Positions 5,003 to 5,692 of a stretch of DNA of 5,692 bases are shown piece after piece. Source of the DNA: Haloarculaceae archaeon (GTDB lineage: Archaea > Halobacteriota > Halobacteria > Halobacteriales > Haloarculaceae); contig JAHENO010000217.1 of the NCBI GenBank assembly GCA_018609945.1, positions 1-5,692 of the forward strand, given 5' to 3'. The notes under the pieces were generated by a model. That model did no database searches and was not told the origin of the DNA. It saw nothing but the letters and a program-made list of their open reading frames with translations. Numbering within the stretch: the stretch's first letter is position 1; each line of letters opens with the position of its first letter. The position numbers were made by a program, and so were the translations under genes.

Positions 5003-5644
5003 ATGGACGACGCCGACGACGAGGGAGACGACGCGCCCGACGACACCACCGGGGGCGACACTGCGTGCATGGCGGGACTCTCGGTGACCGGCTGTGAGCG
5101 GTGTCCCGACCTGGTGGAATCGCGGAGCCGGATCGTCGACGGGGTCGGGCCGGCAGACGCCGACCTCCTGTTCGTCGGCGAGGCTCCGGGCGGGACGGAA
5201 GACGCGCAGGGCGAACCCTTCGTCGGCCGGAGCGGTGACGTGCTGGACGGGGAACTCAGGGCGGTCGGGCTGGACCGGGCGGACGTTCGGATAACCAACT
5301 GCGTCCGGTGCCGACCGCCAGAGAACCGCGATCCCCGCGCTGCGGAACTGGCAAACTGCCGCCCGTACCTCGAACGCGAGGTCGCAGTGGTCGACCCGGA
5401 ACTCGTCGTCGCCATCGGGAAGGTCCCCGCCCAGCACCTCCTGGGGCGGGGAGTGGCGGTCACGAGCGAGGCCGGCGACGTGTTCGACTGCGATATCGGC
5501 GGGAGTCGCCGGCAGGTCCTAGTCTCTGTCCACCCCGCCGCGACCCTCTATGACCCGGGCCAGCAGGAGACGCTCCGATCCGCGCTGCGGACCGCAGCGG
5601 ACTACGCCGGCGACGGCGGGCAGACGACCCTGGGCGGGTTCTGA
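5003..5644 (+). CDS. udg: Family 4 uracil-DNA glycosylase with C-terminal PIP-box-like tail
   Basis: This 213-residue repair enzyme removes uracil produced by cytosine deamination and so starts base excision repair. Motif A is GEAPG (59-63), followed by EDAQG (66-70) and PFVGRSG (72-78), typical of the thermostable family 4 type. Motif B is HPAA (177-180). Four cysteines fit the known [4Fe-4S] ligand pattern: Cys31 and Cys34 (CERC), Cys103 (VRCRPPENR) and Cys119. The protein ends in QTTLGGF (207-213), which matches the QxxLxxF core of a PCNA-interacting peptide. The first 20 residues are very acidic (DDADDEGDDAPDD), a halophilic feature. I chose ATG 5003 because the upstream GTG at 4961 adds a basic stretch unlike the rest. 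ATG 5069 would drop the acidic tail but leave the fold intact, so it remains possible. The gene is divergent from nuoA, with 140 bp between. Confidence 0.93.
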   Translation: MDDADDEGDDAPDDTTGGDTACMAGLSVTGCERCPDLVESRSRIVDGVGPADADLLFVGEAPGGTEDAQGEPFVGRSGDVLDGELRAVGLDRADVRITNCVRCRPPENRDPRAAELANCRPYLEREVAVVDPELVVAIGKVPAQHLLGRGVAVTSEAGDVFDCDIGGSRRQVLVSVHPAATLYDPGQQETLRSALRTAADYAGDGGQTTLGGF

Positions 5645-5692
5645 TGCTGACCCCGCTCCAGCGCGGCGCGGGCAGGGAGACCTCGGCCGGTC
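5644..5692 (+). CDS. Possible start of a next gene coupled to udg (runs off the window)
   Basis: An ATG at 5644-5646 shares its A with the glycosylase stop (TGATG), the same junction as nuoCD/nuoH, and the frame stays open to the window end. The visible residues are MLTPLQRGAGRETSAG, too few to recognise. There is no Shine-Dalgarno, so it would rely on coupling. Sixteen open codons in G+C-rich DNA prove little. Confidence 0.25.
   Translation, partial: MLTPLQRGAGRETSAG

Noticed and set aside
5645..5692. Terminator hairpin downstream of udg
   Set aside because: The region is G+C-rich but shows no convincing inverted repeat and no T-tract.

Overview
The window comes from a halophilic archaeon (class Halobacteria). 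The DNA is strongly G+C-rich, with third codon positions dominated by G and C. The soluble proteins are rich in Asp and Glu. Ribosome binding sites of the GGAGGTGA type match the 3' end of archaeal 16S rRNA, and the main promoter carries an archaeal TATA box. I cannot assign a genus from the sequence alone.

Most of the window (453..4862) is one tightly packed minus-strand operon for the core of an archaeal-type respiratory complex I, read right to left as nuoA - nuoB - nuoCD (fused) - nuoH - nuoI. nuoA/nuoB overlap by ATGA and nuoCD/nuoH by TGATG. Only nuoH/nuoI have a real gap, which is spanned by a 25-codon mini-ORF. The NADH-input genes nuoE, nuoF and nuoG, which lie between CD and H in bacteria such as E. 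coli, are absent. This agrees with the NADH-module-free Fpo-like complex I known from archaea. NuoB, NuoCD and NuoI form the peripheral redox arm that passes electrons to the quinone site, and NuoH and NuoA are the membrane subunits at its foot.

The operon stops after nuoI. A plus-strand gene of unknown function (1..429, 5' end outside the window) converges on it with only 23 bp between. The antiporter-like pump subunits NuoJ, K, L, M and N, which usually follow nuoI, are therefore not contiguous here. They should lie elsewhere in the genome if the complex is functional.

To the right, a 140-bp divergent promoter region (4863..5002) separates nuoA from a plus-strand family 4 uracil-DNA glycosylase (5003..5644). 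That protein has a four-Cys Fe-S ligand set and ends in a probable PCNA-interacting (PIP-box) peptide. A possible next gene starts at its stop codon and runs off the window. There is no gene-free stretch over 300 bp, and I saw no RNA gene, CRISPR array, insertion sequence or other mobile element. This is mostly ordinary core-metabolism sequence; the points worth checking are the split operon, the mini-ORF, the extra cysteines in NuoCD and the PIP-like tail of the glycosylase.
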